Source of the DNA: Candidatus Saccharimonadota bacterium
Lineage (GTDB): Bacteria; Patescibacteriota; Saccharimonadia; Saccharimonadales; Saccharimonadaceae
DNA length: 64,000 nucleotides
Direction of reading: 5' to 3'
Assembly: GCA_017557865.1 (NCBI GenBank)
Contig: JAFYXW010000002.1
Location: 1-64,000 of the forward strand
Shown: positions 1 to 10,071 of the stretch, in pieces
Position numbering within the stretch: the stretch's first letter is position 1
How the letters are laid out: each line of letters opens with the position of its first letter
Made by a program: the position numbers and the translations under genes
Notes under the pieces: model-generated
Database searches by the model: none
The model's input: only the letters and a program-made list of their open reading frames with translations
Told to the model about the DNA's origin: nothing

Positions 1-37
1 AGCATTCATCCTGAGCCAGGATCAAACTCTCCACTAA
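1..37 (-). rRNA. rrs: 16S ribosomal RNA, 5' end only (runs off the left edge)
   Basis: Reverse complement of positions 11-30 is the universal bacterial 27F site (AGAGTTTGATCCTGGCTCAG). The mature 5' end normally lies seven bases before it, which puts it near position 37. Only the first few dozen bases are inside the window, so the anti-Shine-Dalgarno end and the phylogenetic signal cannot be read here. Confidence 0.95.
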
Positions 38-156
38 AGTGTTTGAACATAGTTCAACATAAAAAATAAACTGACGATGATTAATTGCACAACTAAATTG
101 TTAAAAATTCTTCAGACTACTAAAATAATTGTTCTCGCAGCTTTAAGACTGATACC

Positions 157-185
157 ATCTTATCAAAAGCTGCAAGAATTGTCAA
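157..185 (-). promoter_or_regulatory. rRNA promoter with nested dyad around the -10
   Basis: On the minus strand a -35 TTGACA (180-185) lies 17 bases before a -10 TAAGAT (157-162), close to the sigma70 consensus and about 120 bases before the 16S 5' end. An inverted repeat, gcagcttt (137-144) with aaagctgc (166-173), and an inner one, tgata (150-154) with tatca (161-165), enclose the -10. This could be an operator or a structure in the 5' pre-rRNA. The promoter assignment is strong; the role of the dyad is inference. Confidence 0.8.
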
Positions 186-194
186 CACTTTTTT

Positions 195-944
195 TCACGA
201 TTTTTTGCACTTTTTTGACTTTTTGACTGGCGCAAGCCACCATGCAGACAAAAACCCGCCAATTAGGACCACGACAACCGCCCACCATGGAAGTTCTACC
301 GAGCGATTCTCTTCTACCGGCGTGCCTGCATCTGGAATATCTACGGATGTAGGCGTACTAACAACCACTGGTTCTAAGGTGGTCGACACTGTAGGCTGTG
401 ACTCTACAATTGGATCGGCAAAAGTAACGGCGCTTACATCAGTGGTGGCGGCAACAGTGACGACAGGTTCAATAGCGACCTCAGCATCGCTATCAGCACT
501 GGCATCTGTGTTTATATCTTCAACTGGGGTAGCTGCGCACGCGTCTTTATCGGAGCAAGCCTCGCAACCATCATTATAACCGTTGGTATAGCCCTCGTTA
601 CGGCCACCGGTATAACCAATGCGATAACCATTATCGTAGCCGTTACTGAGGCCAATATTATATCTTTCTTCGTTATGCTCACTGTAGCCAAAGGTATAGC
701 CCTCATTGTACCCCTGTTCAAACCCAAGCGTAAGTCCAAAATCATAGCCATCTACGTAGCCTTCATTATATCCGTTGGTGTTGCCATTATCATAACCCAC
801 CCAAAAACCTTCCCAATAGCCATCACTGTAACCACCGTTATAGACTTCGTCGTAGTCAAAAGACTCGGCAAAACAGCTTGAAACTGGGGAAAGAGTGCCA
901 AGCAGTGCTAAAGTTGATATAAATATGGGTAATTTTTTAACCAT
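195..944 (-). CDS. Secreted, membrane-anchored Gly-Tyr repeat protein
   Basis: A 249-residue protein of unknown function. Residues 1-26 form a Sec signal peptide ending near SCFA. Residues 33-125 are a run of short repeats of the form GY-x-x-GY with many Asn, Glu and Asp, so about every fourth residue is Gly followed by an aromatic residue. A Ser/Thr/Val/Pro-rich stalk follows, then a hydrophobic segment near 220-240 that starts with WW, and a Lys-rich tail that would stay in the cytoplasm. The topology fits a surface protein held by its C terminus. The start has a strong ribosome site, AAAAAGGAG, seven bases upstream. It lies alone between the rRNA promoter and gyrA. I do not recognise a named family; Gly-Tyr repeats occur in adhesive and structural proteins, but no function can be assigned. 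Confidence 0.75.
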   Translation of the reverse strand: MVKKLPIFISTLALLGTLSPVSSCFAESFDYDEVYNGGYSDGYWEGFWVGYDNGNTNGYNEGYVDGYDFGLTLGFEQGYNEGYTFGYSEHNEERYNIGLSNGYDNGYRIGYTGGRNEGYTNGYNDGCEACSDKDACAATPVEDINTDASADSDAEVAIEPVVTVAATTDVSAVTFADPIVESQPTVSTTLEPVVVSTPTSVDIPDAGTPVEENRSVELPWWAVVVVLIGGFLSAWWLAPVKKSKKCKKS

Positions 945-1041
945 GAATACTCCTTTTTAAATAGTTATTCAAGAATATGGCCATGGACAAGAAATTTTAC
1001 AACCCTTTAGAGCGTTTGTTTTTGGCATAAGTTTATTCATC

Positions 1042-1081
1042 AAAAAGCCTAGGCTTATCCCCCATTTTGCCTAGGCTTTTT
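1042..1081 (-). terminator. Terminator after gyrA (bidirectional in shape)
   Basis: Perfect 13-bp inverted repeat, aaaaagcctaggc with gcctaggcttttt, directly after the gyrA stop codon. The A run at one side and T run at the other allow termination in both directions, though no plus-strand gene reads into it. Confidence 0.85.
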
Positions 1082-1082
1082 C

Positions 1083-3581
1083 TTACTCTGTTTTTTCTTC
1101 AGTAGAGTCTTCTGATTCTTCTTCTGGTAAGACAATGCCGATAGAGGCTACAGTGTCACCTTCGCTCATACGCATAATGCGAACACCTTGGGTAGCGCGG
1201 CCAAGTGTAGGAATTTCTTTCATCGCTACACGGATAGCTTGACCCTTGGTGGACATCATGATTACTTCTTTGGCGAGTGGATCCAACGTGTGAACAGCTA
1301 CGATTGGGCCAGTCTTATCTGTAACAGCAGCTACTTTGATACCGACGCCGCCACGTTTATGTGGTGGGAAGTTGGATACTAAGCAGGCTTTGCCGTAACC
1401 ATTTGCAGATACAGCGATAAGTTTTTGACCTGGATCGGTGATTACGTCCATGCCTACGATTTCATCTTTTGGACGGAGGCGCATACCACGGACACCCATA
1501 GCGGAGCGGCCCATCGCACGAACTTCTTTCTCGTTGAAGCGAGTAGCTTGACCAGCAGAGGTAGAAATCACGATATCGTTTTCACCGGTAGTCTCTTTGA
1601 CCCATTTGAGTTCATCGCCAGCGTCTAGCTTAATAGCGATAAGACCATTAGAACGGACATTGAAGAAATCTTTGATAGCAGATTTCTTGATAGTTCCCTT
1701 CTTGGTAGCCATAAAGAGGAAACCATCTGCGCTGGTGTCACCTTGTTTGATGATAGCGGTGATCTTTTCTTCTGGGTGCATGTTGAGCATGTTGACAGCG
1801 GCAGTACCCTTAGCGGCTAGAGAAGCCTGTGGTACTTCGTAGGCCTTCATACGGAAGAGGCGTCCCTGGTTGGTGAAGAACAGCAAGTAGTCGTGTGAAT
1901 TTGCAGTTAGAATCTGTGCAATCACATCTTCTTCCTTGGTAGTCATACCGCGTTTACCTTTGCCGCCACGGTTTTGTTTCCTAAAGTCAGCCTGAGGAAC
2001 ACGCTTCATATAGTTTTCTGAGGTAAGAAGAATTACGCTTTCCTCTTCTGGGATAAGTTCTTCTTCGGAGAACTTGCCAACTTCGTGATTAATAATCTTG
2101 GAGCGGCGTGGATCGTCGTATTTCTCTTTGATAGCGATGAGCTCTTCCTTTACTACACGGAGAACTTCTTTTTCGTCGGCAAGGATAGCTTCGAGTTTCT
2201 TGATAAGTTCGTGGAGTTCTTTCAACTCTTCTTCGATCTTATCACGCTCGAGACCTTGGAGACGGCGAAGTTGCATTTGAAGGATAGCATTGGCTTGGAT
2301 TTCAGAGAGGCCAAACTTCTTCATGAGCTGTTTATCAGCGTCGTCATAAGAAGCGCGGATAACTTTGATTACCTCGTCGATGTTGTCTAGAGCGATCTTC
2401 AAACCTTCCAAGATATGCGCACGTTCTTTGGCTTTCTTAAGGTCAAACTCAGTACGACGGCGAATCACCTTTTGGCGGTGCTTAATAAACTCTGCCAAGA
2501 TTTCCTTGAGACCAAGGATACGTGGCTGAATTCCGTCTACCAATGCTAGCATATTATAATGGAATGAGGTCTGAAGTGGGGTAAGCTTGTAGAGTTGGTT
2601 CAGAATCTTCTTCGGGAAGGCATCTTTTTTAAGTTCTACTACTACGCGAACCTTACCACGGGCAGACTCGTCACGAGCGTCAGCGATGTGGTCTAGTTTC
2701 TTCGCCAGGACTAGATCGCGAACCTTCTCGATGAAGTCTTCCTTGCTCATACCGTATGGCACTTCGGTGATTACAATGTTAAAGCGACCATTTTTGCGCT
2801 CTTCGATGTTTGCTACAGCGCGGATAACAACCGAACCTTTACCTGTAGCATAGGCTTGTTTCATTGGTGCACCACCGTAAACTTCGGCACCGGTTGGGAA
2901 ATCTGGGCCTTTGACATATTTCATCAAGCCTTCTAGAGAGATTTCCGGATCGTCGATCTGAGCAACGGTAGCATCTACAAGCTCACCGAGGTTGTGTGGC
3001 GGAATGTTGGTAGCCATACCTACGGCGATACCCATCTGACCGTTCAAGAGAATGTTTGGTACGGCGGCTGGGAGCACGGATGGTTCCTTCTCTGAGCCAT
3101 CAAAGTTATCACGAAAGTCTACAGTGTCCTTCTCGATATCGGCAAGAAGCTCGGCACCAACTTTGTCGAGACGAGCCTCGGTGTAACGGGAAGCAGCGGC
3201 TTCATCACCGTCCATAGAACCAAAGTTACCTTGGCCTTCTACGAGGGTGTAGCGCATCTTCCACGGTTGTGCAAGGTTGACCATGGCGTCATAAATAGAT
3301 GAATCACCATGCGGGTGGTATTTACCCATAACTTCACCAACGATACGAGCAGATTTGACCGTTGCGTGTGGGGCTTTCCAGCCGTTTTTATTCATCGCAT
3401 ATAATATACGGCGATTTACAGGTTTAAGACCATCACGAACATCAGGGAGTGCACGGTCTACGATTACGGACAAAGAGTAACGCAGGAAGTAATCTTCCAT
3501 TGTATTCTCGACGGTGCGGAGTTCGATACCATTCTCTGGCACGATTTCTTCTGGTTGATTTACTAATTTTTCGTCTTCCAT
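1083..3581 (-). CDS. gyrA: DNA gyrase subunit A
   Basis: GyrA cuts and rejoins DNA in the A2B2 gyrase that adds negative supercoils with ATP. The 832-residue length is normal. The breakage-reunion domain is complete: the active-site pair Arg132-Tyr133 lies in AASRYTEAR, and the quinolone-determining stretch [10 protein letters not shown] keeps Ser94 and Asp98, matching the sensitive form of the E. coli Ser83/Asp87 pair. The C-terminal half carries the six-bladed beta-pinwheel that wraps DNA, with a GyrA-box-like motif QNRGGKG near residue 540. The start has a very good ribosome site (AAGGAGGAAT). Only eight bases separate it from the end of gyrB, so the two are one transcript. A terminator hairpin follows the stop. 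Confidence 0.98.
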   Translation of the reverse strand: MEDEKLVNQPEEIVPENGIELRTVENTMEDYFLRYSLSVIVDRALPDVRDGLKPVNRRILYAMNKNGWKAPHATVKSARIVGEVMGKYHPHGDSSIYDAMVNLAQPWKMRYTLVEGQGNFGSMDGDEAAASRYTEARLDKVGAELLADIEKDTVDFRDNFDGSEKEPSVLPAAVPNILLNGQMGIAVGMATNIPPHNLGELVDATVAQIDDPEISLEGLMKYVKGPDFPTGAEVYGGAPMKQAYATGKGSVVIRAVANIEERKNGRFNIVITEVPYGMSKEDFIEKVRDLVLAKKLDHIADARDESARGKVRVVVELKKDAFPKKILNQLYKLTPLQTSFHYNMLALVDGIQPRILGLKEILAEFIKHRQKVIRRRTEFDLKKAKERAHILEGLKIALDNIDEVIKVIRASYDDADKQLMKKFGLSEIQANAILQMQLRRLQGLERDKIEEELKELHELIKKLEAILADEKEVLRVVKEELIAIKEKYDDPRRSKIINHEVGKFSEEELIPEEESVILLTSENYMKRVPQADFRKQNRGGKGKRGMTTKEEDVIAQILTANSHDYLLFFTNQGRLFRMKAYEVPQASLAAKGTAAVNMLNMHPEEKITAIIKQGDTSADGFLFMATKKGTIKKSAIKDFFNVRSNGLIAIKLDAGDELKWVKETTGENDIVISTSAGQATRFNEKEVRAMGRSAMGVRGMRLRPKDEIVGMDVITDPGQKLIAVSANGYGKACLVSNFPPHKRGGVGIKVAAVTDKTGPIVAVHTLDPLAKEVIMMSTKGQAIRVAMKEIPTLGRATQGVRIMRMSEGDTVASIGIVLPEEESEDSTEEKTE

Positions 3582-3589
3582 ATTCCTCC

Positions 3590-5575
3590 TTAAAAGTCCA
3601 AATCGTCAAGATCAACAGATGCTGCTCTTGCCTGGATAAAGTTTTTACGAAGTTCGGCTTGGTCACCCATGAGCTTGGAGAAGATGGCATCGGCCCGCTC
3701 GGCATCTTCTATATTGACTCGTACCAAGATACGATTCTCTGGATTCATAGTGGTTTCCCAAAGCTGAGCGGCGTCCATTTCACCAAGACCTTTAAAGCGC
3801 TGCTGAGCAGTATAGCCAGCTTGCTTAAAGCGTTCAGCTTCTTCGTCTATCTTAACGCCCTGGGCTTTTCTCTCGGCAATTTTATCTGTAAGGGCTTTTT
3901 CAAGGGCATCCTCATCATAAATATAGTCGATTTTACGAGTATTGCCTGTACCTTTGATGAGACCAAATAGAGGTGGTTTAGCCAAGTAAACGTGCCCTGC
4001 TTTGATAACGTCCGGCATGTAGCGGAAGAAGAATGTAAGAAGAAGTGTAGAGATGTGAGAACCATCGACATCGGCATCGGTCATGAATACGATCTTGTGG
4101 TAGCGAAGACCTTCGATGTTGAATTGGTCGCCAATACCTACGCCTAGGCCTTTGATAAGGGAGACTAGCTCGGCATTAGCAAGCATCTTGTCCAGACGGG
4201 CGCGCTCGGTGTTTAGCACCTTACCACGAAGAGGTAGGATGGCTTGGATGCGGGAGTCGCGACCTTCCTTGGCGGAACCGGCAGCAGAGTTACCCTCTAC
4301 AATAAAGAGCTCACATTCTTCGGCATTTCTAGAGGAACAATCGGCGAGCTTCGAAGGAAGGTTAAGACCTTCAAAGGCACCTTTTCTAATTACGTTATCT
4401 CTAGCGGCGCGAGCGGCTTTTCTAGCGCGGGCAGCGAGAGTGGCTTTACCAACGATTTTCTTAGCAATAGCTGGATTTTCCTCGAGATAGTAGCCAAAGT
4501 ATTCGGTCATAACTTTATCTACGTAGCCACGGACTTCTGGGTTACCAAGCTTGTTTTTGGTCTGACCTTCAAACTGTGGATCTGGGAGTTTAACCAAAAT
4601 AACAGCGGTGAGACCTTCTTTGATGTCATCACCGGTAAGGTTATCTTCTTTTTCTTTTAAGAGGCCGTTTTTGCGAGCGTAATCATTAATAGTACGGTTG
4701 AGACCAGTGCGGAAACCAACTACGTGCATACCGCCATCAGGGGTTAACACGTTGTTTGCAAATGGTTTCATGATTTCGGCAAAGGTATCGTTGTACTGAA
4801 GGGCGATTTCGATGCCAGTGTCGTTCACTTGTTTCTCTACGTAGAAGATATCATCAGAGAGAACTTCCTTACCATTGTTGAGGCGTTTGACGTAACTCTT
4901 GATACCGCCTTCGAAATAGAAGGACTCATGGTCGCCAGTGCGCTCATCTGATACGGTAATTAGAATACCTTTGGTAAGATAGGCTTGGTGACGAGCATAA
5001 TTAGACACCCAGCCGTAATCAAAAGTGGTAGTCTCTTTAAAGATGGATGGATCTGGATAAAAAGTAATGGAAGTACCAGATTCACGTGGGCTACCCTTGG
5101 TGACGATCAGTTCAGTGGTTGGTTTACCGGTGTCGAACTCGATATGGTGAGTTTTGCCATCCCTATAAACCTCTGCCACCATACGGGTAGAGAGAGCGTT
5201 TACTACGGATGAACCCACACCGTGAAGACCAGATGATACCTTGTAGCCACCATCGCCGAATTTACCACCGGCGTGGAGGACGGTTAATACTGTTTCTAGA
5301 GTGGATTTTTTGGTTTTAGGGTGAATATCTACAGGGATACCACGCCCGTTATCGTCTACACGAACACCACCATCTTTTAGAATGGTGATATCGATTCTGT
5401 TCGCATACCCAGCAATCGCCTCGTCGATAGAGTTATCGGCGATTTCCTTAATCAGGTGATGCAACCCATCGTAACCGGTGGAACCGATATACATACCTGG
5501 ACGGAGACGAACTGGCTCTAGCCCTTCGAGCACGCGAATCTCGGACGAATCGTAAGCTTCAGCTTTTTCGGCCAT
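3590..5575 (-). CDS. gyrB: DNA gyrase subunit B
   Basis: GyrB is the ATPase subunit of gyrase. The 661 residues show the GHKL ATPase fold (ADNSIDEA with the base Glu, [20 protein letters not shown]), the transducer domain, and the TOPRIM metal site ([27 protein letters not shown]). The C terminus with RFKGLGEM is complete. The length is that of short, GyrB-type subunits without the insert seen in E. coli. It is the first gene of gyrB-gyrA. The leader carries AGAGGT before the ATG, and the -10 TATACT lies in a small inverted repeat (5594-5610). Confidence 0.98.
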   Translation of the reverse strand: MAEKAEAYDSSEIRVLEGLEPVRLRPGMYIGSTGYDGLHHLIKEIADNSIDEAIAGYANRIDITILKDGGVRVDDNGRGIPVDIHPKTKKSTLETVLTVLHAGGKFGDGGYKVSSGLHGVGSSVVNALSTRMVAEVYRDGKTHHIEFDTGKPTTELIVTKGSPRESGTSITFYPDPSIFKETTTFDYGWVSNYARHQAYLTKGILITVSDERTGDHESFYFEGGIKSYVKRLNNGKEVLSDDIFYVEKQVNDTGIEIALQYNDTFAEIMKPFANNVLTPDGGMHVVGFRTGLNRTINDYARKNGLLKEKEDNLTGDDIKEGLTAVILVKLPDPQFEGQTKNKLGNPEVRGYVDKVMTEYFGYYLEENPAIAKKIVGKATLAARARKAARAARDNVIRKGAFEGLNLPSKLADCSSRNAEECELFIVEGNSAAGSAKEGRDSRIQAILPLRGKVLNTERARLDKMLANAELVSLIKGLGVGIGDQFNIEGLRYHKIVFMTDADVDGSHISTLLLTFFFRYMPDVIKAGHVYLAKPPLFGLIKGTGNTRKIDYIYDEDALEKALTDKIAERKAQGVKIDEEAERFKQAGYTAQQRFKGLGEMDAAQLWETTMNPENRILVRVNIEDAERADAIFSKLMGDQAELRKNFIQARAASVDLDDLDF

Positions 5576-5593
5576 TTTTATACCTCTTCTTAA

Positions 5594-5610
5594 TATACTA
5601 TTCTAGTATA
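5594..5610 (-). promoter_or_regulatory. gyrB promoter -10 inside a 7-bp inverted repeat
   Basis: tatacta (5594-5600) and tagtata (5604-5610) are perfect inverted arms with a 3-base centre. The minus-strand -10 TATACT is positions 5605-5610. The arrangement resembles the larger dyad at thrS. Gyrase genes are often supercoiling-sensitive; whether a protein binds here is unknown. Confidence 0.45.
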
Positions 5611-5669
5611 CACCAGCGGTAACAAAAAATCAAGGTGTAAATAGCCTTAAAATGGCCTAAAATGGGCCT

Positions 5670-8216
5670 TTAAGCGTTCTTATTTAGCCAGCGGTCTAGG
5701 AATCCCTTTTCTGGCTCAGAAGCGCTTGTAGCGCCCTCTACGGACGTTTCAGCGGCTTTTTTAGCAAGGCTAGCAGCGTTCCAACGAGCTTCGATTTCTT
5801 TTTCTACTTCAGCACGGCTTCTAGCATATTTTGTAGCAGAGTAGGTCTTGAGGCTCTCCATTAATTCGTCGCTTGGTTCACCCATAGGAGGTGGAAGATT
5901 GATGGTGAATGGCGCTGAAGGCATGTCGAACATCATCACCTTAGCTACAGCGGCGAAGTTTGGTGTTTTGGTAAGGTCTTCAGCGGTAAAGGTAGGAGCA
6001 AAGGCTTTAACCATTAGTTCTGCATCTGTTACACCGATACGGCCACAGATAATCGTACCGACGTTACCAAGGAGCGCTTCCCTGATTTTATCGGTAAGCT
6101 GGGTCATAAACTGGTTAGCCACGATAAGGTTAAGGCGATACTTACGAGCCTCAGATAGGATTGATTCAAAGCTATCTGTTGCAAAGTTCTGGAACTCATC
6201 TACGTAGAGACAGAAGTCTTGGCGCTGATCTTCAGGGATGTCCTGGCGGCTCATAGCTGCCTGTTGGAATTTCATTACGAAAATCATACCAAGGAGGTTC
6301 GCATTGATATCACCGAGGCGGCCCTTAGAGAGGTTTACGAGGAAGATTTTCTTGTTATCCATAATTTCACGGATATTGAAGCCGGATTTTACCTGGCCAA
6401 GGGTATTTTTCATGATGGTGTTAGCGATGAATGGGCCCCATTTTGAGGCAAACCAAGTGATTACTTCGCCGGCATCGTTTGATCTTTGGGACTGCGGGAA
6501 CTCCTTAGTCCAATAATCATAAACAGCCTTATCGGTGACGTATTTAAGTTTGGACTTGACGAATTCTGGATCGGTGAAACATTGAGGGATATCAATAAAG
6601 GTAGCCCCGGCCGGGTCGGCCATCAAGAGAAGAGCGGCGTTTCTAAACATATGCTGACCACGTGGGCCAAAGAAGCCCTGGTTATTAGGGTCGAACAGAG
6701 ATTGGAGCATACTGATGCCCTCTTGAACAATAAAGTCTTTTTGGTCATCGTTGGTGAATTCAAACATATTCATACCAACTGGATGTTCGATGTCGGCAGG
6801 GTCAAAATAGATGACATCATCGATGCGCTCTTGTGGTACACGCTTAAGCAGAGCCTCTACGGCGTCACCGTGCGGGTCAATAAAGGCAAAGCCTTTGCCA
6901 TCACACATATCCTGGAAGGCCAGGTTTTCGAGGAATACGGATTTACCCATACCGGTTTGGCCTATTACGTACATGTGGCGACGGCGGTCTTTTTCTTGGA
7001 GATAAATTGGTTTTTTGGCGCCGCGGAACTCGTTAGTACCAAGGAATAACCCATCAGTAGCGAGTTTGGCTGGCCCATCCACCTGTTTGGTAAGCTGGCG
7101 TTCCACATTGGAGCTAGGGATAGAGCTCTGTTCTGGTAGATGATAAATAGAGGCAAGCTCAACGCTGTTTAAGATATTGCGGTTGTTTTTGATTGGGAAG
7201 AAACGGAAGGTATAGTCTACTACTAATTTCTTCGGATCTTTAAGAGTATTCGCTTTAAATCCGTTAAGTTCTGGGGAATTGAACTGTGCAAAAGCAGAAA
7301 TAATACCTCCGACAATGGCTTCTGAGCGCTGCTTGCTCCCAGAACTAGCCACTATCCTGATAAGAGTTTCAAAGGCTGGATAGCGCATCTTGTTTGCCAC
7401 AGCATTAAGCTCTTCTTGCTTGATATTAGAGAGAGTCTCGACTTTTTCGCCTGGCTCGTGCATCTCTGGAACTTCCCAAGGAGCACGGATGATATCCATA
7501 GCTAATTCACTAAAGCTAGCACCACCGATGGTTTTGGTCTTGGTTTTGCCTTTTTGAGTGTCTTCGATATAGCTTTTGGCTTCTTCTGACCAATTTTTTT
7601 GTGCAGGGCGGAACAAAATTTGAACAGATGCGCCCTCGCCTTTACCCACACCAGACAATGTTGTGAGCATAGCCATGGCAGCATCACGTTTGGTATCTTC
7701 GTAGGTAGCAATCGGCAGATAAAAATCTTTATTTAGGGTGAGCTCGGCCCCAGCCACTGCCTCTGTACCGGCGCCACCATCGAAGATATTATCTTCCCTT
7801 TTCTCCTCTATACGAGCGGTAGGATAGGCGGATTGGATAGCCTGTTTTACCGTCTCTGTAAGAACAGCTGGGACTACGGCGTAATACTTGATAAAGCCAT
7901 CTTTAGCAGAAATCTCTAGAGAGAAGTGGCGTTGGCCATAAAGCTTAGTTTTGATTCCCTTGGTAATGGTGGACGAGAGAATAGAATACATCACCTGGGC
8001 TTTAGAGACAGCTTCGTTGGTGACATCACGCTGATCACGGCTGCCAGCACTGATGTCATCAGTGGTTGGTGGCAAATGGATAAGGAGTGGGACCATCTTG
8101 AGGCCACGCTCATATTTCTTGGCTTTTCTAAGTTTAGAAATTTGAGAGCTAAAGATAATGGAGCCAATAATACCTATGGCTACTACCGTGATAAAGATGA
8201 CCACCCAGAGTTCCAT
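5670..8216 (-). CDS. VirD4/TraD-like type IV secretion or conjugation ATPase
   Basis: An 848-residue membrane-anchored motor ATPase. Residues 1-25 form one transmembrane segment. A long middle region of unknown fold follows, then a HerA/VirD4-type RecA domain: Walker A GQTGMGKS at 419-426, FIDPHGD just after it, and Walker B LYVDEFQ at 670-676 followed by a conserved SEARKYRLNLIVANQF-type stretch. Such proteins are widespread in CPR genomes and usually annotated as TraM-recognition or type IV secretory ATPases that pump DNA or protein. The gene overlaps the preceding one by a single base (TAATG), so they are translationally coupled. No relaxase or VirB4 is seen nearby; a separate pilin-like gene is at 29.8 kb. 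Substrate unknown. Confidence 0.8.
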   Translation of the reverse strand: MELWVVIFITVVAIGIIGSIIFSSQISKLRKAKKYERGLKMVPLLIHLPPTTDDISAGSRDQRDVTNEAVSKAQVMYSILSSTITKGIKTKLYGQRHFSLEISAKDGFIKYYAVVPAVLTETVKQAIQSAYPTARIEEKREDNIFDGGAGTEAVAGAELTLNKDFYLPIATYEDTKRDAAMAMLTTLSGVGKGEGASVQILFRPAQKNWSEEAKSYIEDTQKGKTKTKTIGGASFSELAMDIIRAPWEVPEMHEPGEKVETLSNIKQEELNAVANKMRYPAFETLIRIVASSGSKQRSEAIVGGIISAFAQFNSPELNGFKANTLKDPKKLVVDYTFRFFPIKNNRNILNSVELASIYHLPEQSSIPSSNVERQLTKQVDGPAKLATDGLFLGTNEFRGAKKPIYLQEKDRRRHMYVIGQTGMGKSVFLENLAFQDMCDGKGFAFIDPHGDAVEALLKRVPQERIDDVIYFDPADIEHPVGMNMFEFTNDDQKDFIVQEGISMLQSLFDPNNQGFFGPRGQHMFRNAALLLMADPAGATFIDIPQCFTDPEFVKSKLKYVTDKAVYDYWTKEFPQSQRSNDAGEVITWFASKWGPFIANTIMKNTLGQVKSGFNIREIMDNKKIFLVNLSKGRLGDINANLLGMIFVMKFQQAAMSRQDIPEDQRQDFCLYVDEFQNFATDSFESILSEARKYRLNLIVANQFMTQLTDKIREALLGNVGTIICGRIGVTDAELMVKAFAPTFTAEDLTKTPNFAAVAKVMMFDMPSAPFTINLPPPMGEPSDELMESLKTYSATKYARSRAEVEKEIEARWNAASLAKKAAETSVEGATSASEPEKGFLDRWLNKNA

Positions 8217-8731
8217 TACGCCGCTTCCCCTATATCTCTGTTGAAGGAGTTTTTAAGATAGGCTTTTGAGGCTGCCCAGCGAAGGTCTACGAGGTTAGCC
8301 GGAGAAATTTCGTTGTTTTCGAACTGGCGTAAACCTTTGTTTAAGGCTTTACGGGCAATTGATGGAAGACGGTCATTTTTGTCGACCTTTAAGGTGTTAA
8401 AATCAACAATGTTTGAAGCCTCGACAGAGGTTTCGGCAGGAGCGCGCTCAGTTTCGACAACCTCAAATGGGCTTTTTGGCATCTCTGGAGCGGCGAACTC
8501 TACTTCTACATTAGAGATTTCTGGCTCTTCTGGGCGTTCAACTAGCTCGCCATTAATGGCAACGTTCCCCATTTTGCTAGGGTCATACGATGCGGTTTCG
8601 ATAGGGCCAGACTTCTCGGTATCGAAAAAGGCTTCAGCGTTCAAACTGTTTTCGGCATCTGGATTAATACCTTTATCGGTATTACCCACCCCTTCTGTAG
8701 GGTAGCTATAGTTGGTCTGACCATTGTCCAT
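8216..8731 (-). CDS. Hypothetical acidic protein, partner of the VirD4-like ATPase
   Basis: A 171-residue, soluble, acidic protein without signal peptide or membrane segment. The first 110 residues are low in predicted order (many Glu, Pro, Ser, Asn); the last 60 or so look like a helical domain containing KALNKGLRQFE and DLRWAASKAYL. No family recognised. It starts a two-gene operon and overlaps the ATPase start by one base, so an adaptor or accessory role with that ATPase is plausible but only inferred. A -10 TAAAAT lies six bases before the ATG, giving a leaderless transcript. Confidence 0.65.
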   Translation of the reverse strand: MDNGQTNYSYPTEGVGNTDKGINPDAENSLNAEAFFDTEKSGPIETASYDPSKMGNVAINGELVERPEEPEISNVEVEFAAPEMPKSPFEVVETERAPAETSVEASNIVDFNTLKVDKNDRLPSIARKALNKGLRQFENNEISPANLVDLRWAASKAYLKNSFNRDIGEAA

Positions 8732-8748
8732 ATGCTTATTTTATCATA

Positions 8749-9102
8749 TTAAACGCGTTTTGCGACTAAAAATTCTGCCAAAATTAAGAAAATTAAAATT
8801 AAACTGATGGTCCAGATGTTAATAGCGCCAAAAGAACGCGCCATTAAGGTCATAATTGGGCCAAATGCCATAACTGCGGCGTAAAGATAGTCTTTGTTTC
8901 TAAAGACTTCTTTTTTGAAAGCGAGGCGGTAAAAAGTCCATAAGATAAGTGAAATGATGCCAAAAAGCGTGACATAAAGTGTTGTAAAAAATAACAAAAC
9001 CCCGAACGGCCCTATTTCCGTCGGAGATGTGAAATTTAGCATAATAAATAAAGCTGCGAGTCCTATTATGCTAACTAAGACTACTAATCGGTTATGCTTC
9101 AT
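8749..9102 (-). CDS. Small four-helix membrane protein, unknown function
   Basis: 117 residues with about four hydrophobic segments (near 7-24, 34-57, 73-90 and 95-112) joined by short basic loops. No catalytic motif and no named family recognised. The gene is monocistronic. Its extended -10 TGTTATAAT ends six bases before the ATG with no room for a ribosome site, so the mRNA should be leaderless. Confidence 0.65.
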   Translation of the reverse strand: MKHNRLVVLVSIIGLAALFIMLNFTSPTEIGPFGVLLFFTTLYVTLFGIISLILWTFYRLAFKKEVFRNKDYLYAAVMAFGPIMTLMARSFGAINIWTISLILIFLILAEFLVAKRV

Positions 9103-9119
9103 AATCCGATTATAACATA

Positions 9120-9480
9120 ACTGGTAGGTTCCCCCAAGTATTTTTTTGGAGGGAAGCGGGGGTTATCCGGCGCTTTAAATCTTAACTATTGACCGCAACC
9201 CTGGTCCGCTTTTCCCTTCCTTTGACCGCTTCACATTAAGTGAAGCATTGATCCTTACTAGCGTTTTCTTTCACTCTTGTTTATGTTTATCTAAGGTGCT
9301 AATGAAAGATTTGCTAATGCGCTCTTTTACCAAAAGTATTTGGCGGAGCTCTAGGTAATTCCTATTTGTAATTTATGGCTAGAAATTACCTTTTCGCCCG
9401 CCAAATTTTATGGTTTATTTCTTTTTCTTTTCATTTTTTTTGCCTTTTGTTTTGGAGTTTTTATGTTAGTCATCTCGACT
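9120..9480 (-). ncRNA. Candidate structured RNA, unidentified
   Basis: A gene-free stretch with RNA-like features. A good minus-strand promoter, TTGATT (9510-9515), 17 bases, TAGTAT (9487-9492), predicts a start near 9480. Downstream are a nested stem, 9398-9405 with 9339-9346 (8 bp) and inside it 9382-9391 with 9353-9362 (10 bp), a 7-bp hairpin gcttcac/gtgaagc near 9230-9250, and further pairs such as tctttca/tgaaaga. Two stems pair fully only as minus-strand RNA because they use G-U pairs that become A-C on the other strand. A 21-codon Lys-rich reading frame (9408-9473) starts the transcript and may be chance. It is not tmRNA, RNase P RNA or SRP RNA as far as I can see. The 3' end is unclear; a plus-strand RNA ending at the nested stem is the alternative. 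Confidence 0.4.
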
Positions 9481-9676
9481 ACTTTCATACTAGCACAAAC
9501 CATAAGAAAAATCAATATTTGTTCAATTATTTTATTGTAATTTTTACAACATTAATCTCTGTTATCACCTGTTCTACTTTATTATACAAAATGTTGTATT
9601 TTTTACAACATAGTGTATTTTTGTGAGCATTTTTGACACAAAAAAGACGCTTTTTAAGCGTTTAAATTTTGTATAT

Positions 9677-10031
9677 TGGTGGAGCTGCCGGATACTGCCT
9701 CCGGGTCCGAAAAACCACATGGTTATCATTCTACGTACATAGTCTTCTGTTTTGTCTTGGCATATATAGTAGCGGCAGAAAACGAAACTTGCTAATGCCA
9801 TGGCTAATTTTCGTGCTATTTTTTGCCAATTAAATAGCCTTAATTCCGTTGTATGATAATTCCGATCCTACGGGATCTTGGACCGAAACCAGCCTAGAAA
9901 ATAAAATTAGGCATATGCTGGCATGTAAGCAACATGCGCAGTCTTTGTGTTTTTTACACTTATTAATACTTACGGTATTCAATCGGTACGCTTGATAACT
10001 GTTAATAATTCGTCTAAGCTTTGTCAGCCCC
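9677..10031 (-). ncRNA. ssrA: Transfer-messenger RNA (tmRNA)
   Basis: The 355-nt RNA rescues stalled ribosomes. Its 5' end GGGGCTG pairs with CAGCTCC before an encoded CCA, and pair 3 is G-U, the identity mark for alanyl-tRNA synthetase. The tag frame ends at TAA (9907-9909) and reads KNTKTAHVAYMPAYA; the resume codon cannot be fixed, so the N-terminal end of the tag is uncertain. The Ala-Tyr-Ala end is hydrophobic as expected for protease recognition. The T arm (9688-9704) has a good 5-bp stem but the loop is GGCAGTA instead of the usual TTCRANY. An extended -10 TGCTATAAT (10042-10047) lies just upstream. It is a one-piece tmRNA. Confidence 0.92.
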
Positions 10032-10071
10032 AACTACCATTATTATAGCATAAAAATGTTGTCTTGCATAG

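Noticed and set aside
205-579. Plus-strand reading frame of 124 codons opposite the Gly-Tyr repeat gene
   Set aside because: It is the antisense of a gene with signal peptide, repeats and a strong ribosome site; it has none of these.
9120-9180. SRP RNA (ggagggaagc looks a little like the conserved GGAAGGAAGC loop)
   Set aside because: The symmetric and asymmetric loops of helix 8 cannot be formed around it; the match is by chance.
9574-10033. Minus-strand reading frames of 75 and 67 codons
   Set aside because: They lie in tmRNA and its tail; the tag frame is a different, shorter one.
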